Below are positions 63,621-64,000 of a stretch of 64,000 nucleotides of DNA, piece by piece; the stretch's first letter is position 1; each line of letters starts with the position of its first letter. The stretch is taken from positions 4,065,093-4,129,092 of the forward strand of contig NZ_CP047166.1 of NCBI RefSeq assembly GCF_016806125.1. Reading direction: 5' to 3'. Under the pieces are notes generated by a model. It had not been told where the DNA came from and did no database searches. It saw nothing but the letters and a program-made list of their open reading frames with translations. This stretch comes from Ponticoccus alexandrii. GTDB taxonomy: Bacteria > Pseudomonadota > Alphaproteobacteria > Rhodobacterales > Rhodobacteraceae. A program made the translations under genes and the position numbers.

Positions 63621-64000
63621 CCGAGTCAAGCGAGAGTTTCAGTTGCCGCTCTGCTGAGAGACTTGCTAGTTTCACCAAGCGAGTCACGGAGTCGTCAAGA
63701 CGCCGCGACGACCTTGGGGGGACGAAGCTGCCACCACCGCTAGGGGATAGAGCGGTGTCGCCCGGCAAGCCGCACTGCGCGGTGGATCGGGCCAAAGGGG
63801 AAACCCTTGCTGCGTCCAAATTAGATCTTGCGGTCGGCAAGCCGTATCCCCGGAACGGGGGGCTGCCAGCCGACCTTCCGCGGGGCCTGTTGTGCCCCGA
63901 GTGATTCCCGTGAGGGAAGCGCGTGGAAAGGATTTGCCCGAGGTTCAGCACCACGCCGGGAAGGGGCCCGGCGGGGACGGGAACACGAGGAAGAGTAGAA
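63621..64000 (+). ncRNA. Structured non-coding RNA, possibly omega-RNA (HEARO) of an IscB/IsrB element; continues past window
   Basis: No credible gene. On the plus strand the region folds into consecutive stems: GTCGTC/GACGAC (63691-63712), CACCGCT/AGCGGTG (63735-63757), GCCCG/CGGGC with inner CCGC/GCGG (63760-63792), AAGGG-GAAA-CCCTT (63795-63808), GGTCGGC/GCCGACC enclosing AGCC/GGCT and CCCCG-GAA-CGGGG (63832-63875), CGGGGC/GCCCCG (63881-63899), TTCCC-GTGA-GGGAA (63905-63918) and CGCCGGG/CCCGGCG (63954-63973). GGACG (63720-63724) can close a domain with CGTCC (63813-63817). GNRA loops appear only when read on plus. CAAGCGAG occurs twice (63627, 63676). The last bases are purine-rich like a Shine-Dalgarno. 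In HEARO/omega-RNA loci the RNA precedes the IscB/IsrB gene and the guide lies at its 5' end, which fits. A group II intron 5' domain is the main alternative. Boundaries approximate. Confidence 0.6.

Noticed and set aside
63598..63954. 118-codon minus-strand open frame inside the structured RNA
   Set aside because: It runs through the hairpins, has no ribosome binding site and no recognisable motif; the region is better explained as RNA.
63576..64000. Group II intron reading of the right-end RNA
   Set aside because: Position behind a terminator and GNRA loops would fit, and GTGGG at 63576 could be a 5' end, but no domain V or reverse transcriptase is in the window and the stem order seems closer to HEARO. 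Kept as the alternative, not listed as a call.
63621..64000. RNase P RNA or tmRNA for the right-end RNA
   Set aside because: The universal RNase P block GAGGAAAGTCCGGGC and the tmRNA tRNA-like ends are not found.
1..64000. CRISPR arrays, tRNA and rRNA genes, complete insertion sequences
   Set aside because: No regularly spaced repeats, no tRNA-like T-loop/anticodon pattern in the gaps, and no transposase-like frame were seen.

Overview
The window reads as chromosomal DNA from an alphaproteobacterium of the Rhodobacteraceae (roseobacter/Rhodobacter group). Support: high GC, tightly packed operons, the gene order rho-mnmE-mnmG-rsmG-parA-parB facing maf-aroE-coaE-dnaQ, FlaF/FlbT flagellin regulators, a DUF1217 flagellar protein, and ubiE-ubiB facing mutM next to rpsT. 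About 62 protein genes are visible. No rRNA, tRNA, CRISPR array or complete insertion sequence was seen.

Housekeeping part (1-23.6 kb): a truncated ribokinase and NADP-malic enzyme (maeB) on the minus strand; mutS; grpE-hrcA (minus); rph-rdgB-hemW (plus); then the minus-strand operon rho-mnmE-mnmG-rsmG-parA-parB. The 529-bp gap between rho and maf (16,913-17,441) is the best candidate for the chromosome origin: it separates two divergent operons, has an AT-rich segment and DnaA-box-like sites, and lies within 5 kb of two perfect parS sites. One parS forms the first codons of mnmG and one lies in the 5' part of rsmG; a one-mismatch copy is in the 3' end of mutS. rsmG is interrupted by an in-frame TAG where a Trp codon is expected. 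To the right follow maf-aroE-coaE-dnaQ, then secB and fxsA (minus) and a Tim44-domain gene, mltA and an Smr-domain gene (plus).

Envelope polysaccharide part (23.6-30.6 kb): an MFS transporter, a Wza-type export lipoprotein, an NAD-dependent epimerase, an initiating sugar transferase, and a YjbF/YjbH pair. It looks like a small exopolysaccharide locus without polymerase or flippase in view.

Flagellar part (30.7-58.6 kb): motB, flgE, flgK, flgL, flgI, motA, a large secreted repeat protein, flhA, fliR, flhB and a FliJ-like protein on the plus strand; flgB-flgC-fliE-fliQ-flgF-flgG-flgA-flgH-fliL on the minus strand; fliI (plus); flagellin with flaF-flbT-DUF1217 (minus); flgN and a flgJ-type rod protein (minus); fliK and flgD (plus). 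These cover rod, hook, rings, filament, stator and part of the export gate. fliF, fliG, fliM, fliN, fliH and fliP are not here and must be encoded elsewhere.

Right end (58.7-64 kb): a small exported protein behind a 5' hairpin, ubiE-ubiB (minus), mutM, an enoyl-CoA hydratase and rpsT. Beyond the rpsT terminator the last ~380 bases hold no gene but fold into at least nine stems, two with GNRA loops. I read this as a structured non-coding RNA, most likely the omega-RNA (HEARO) leader of an IscB/IsrB-type element whose protein would start just past the window. A group II intron is the main alternative. This is the most interesting object in the window.
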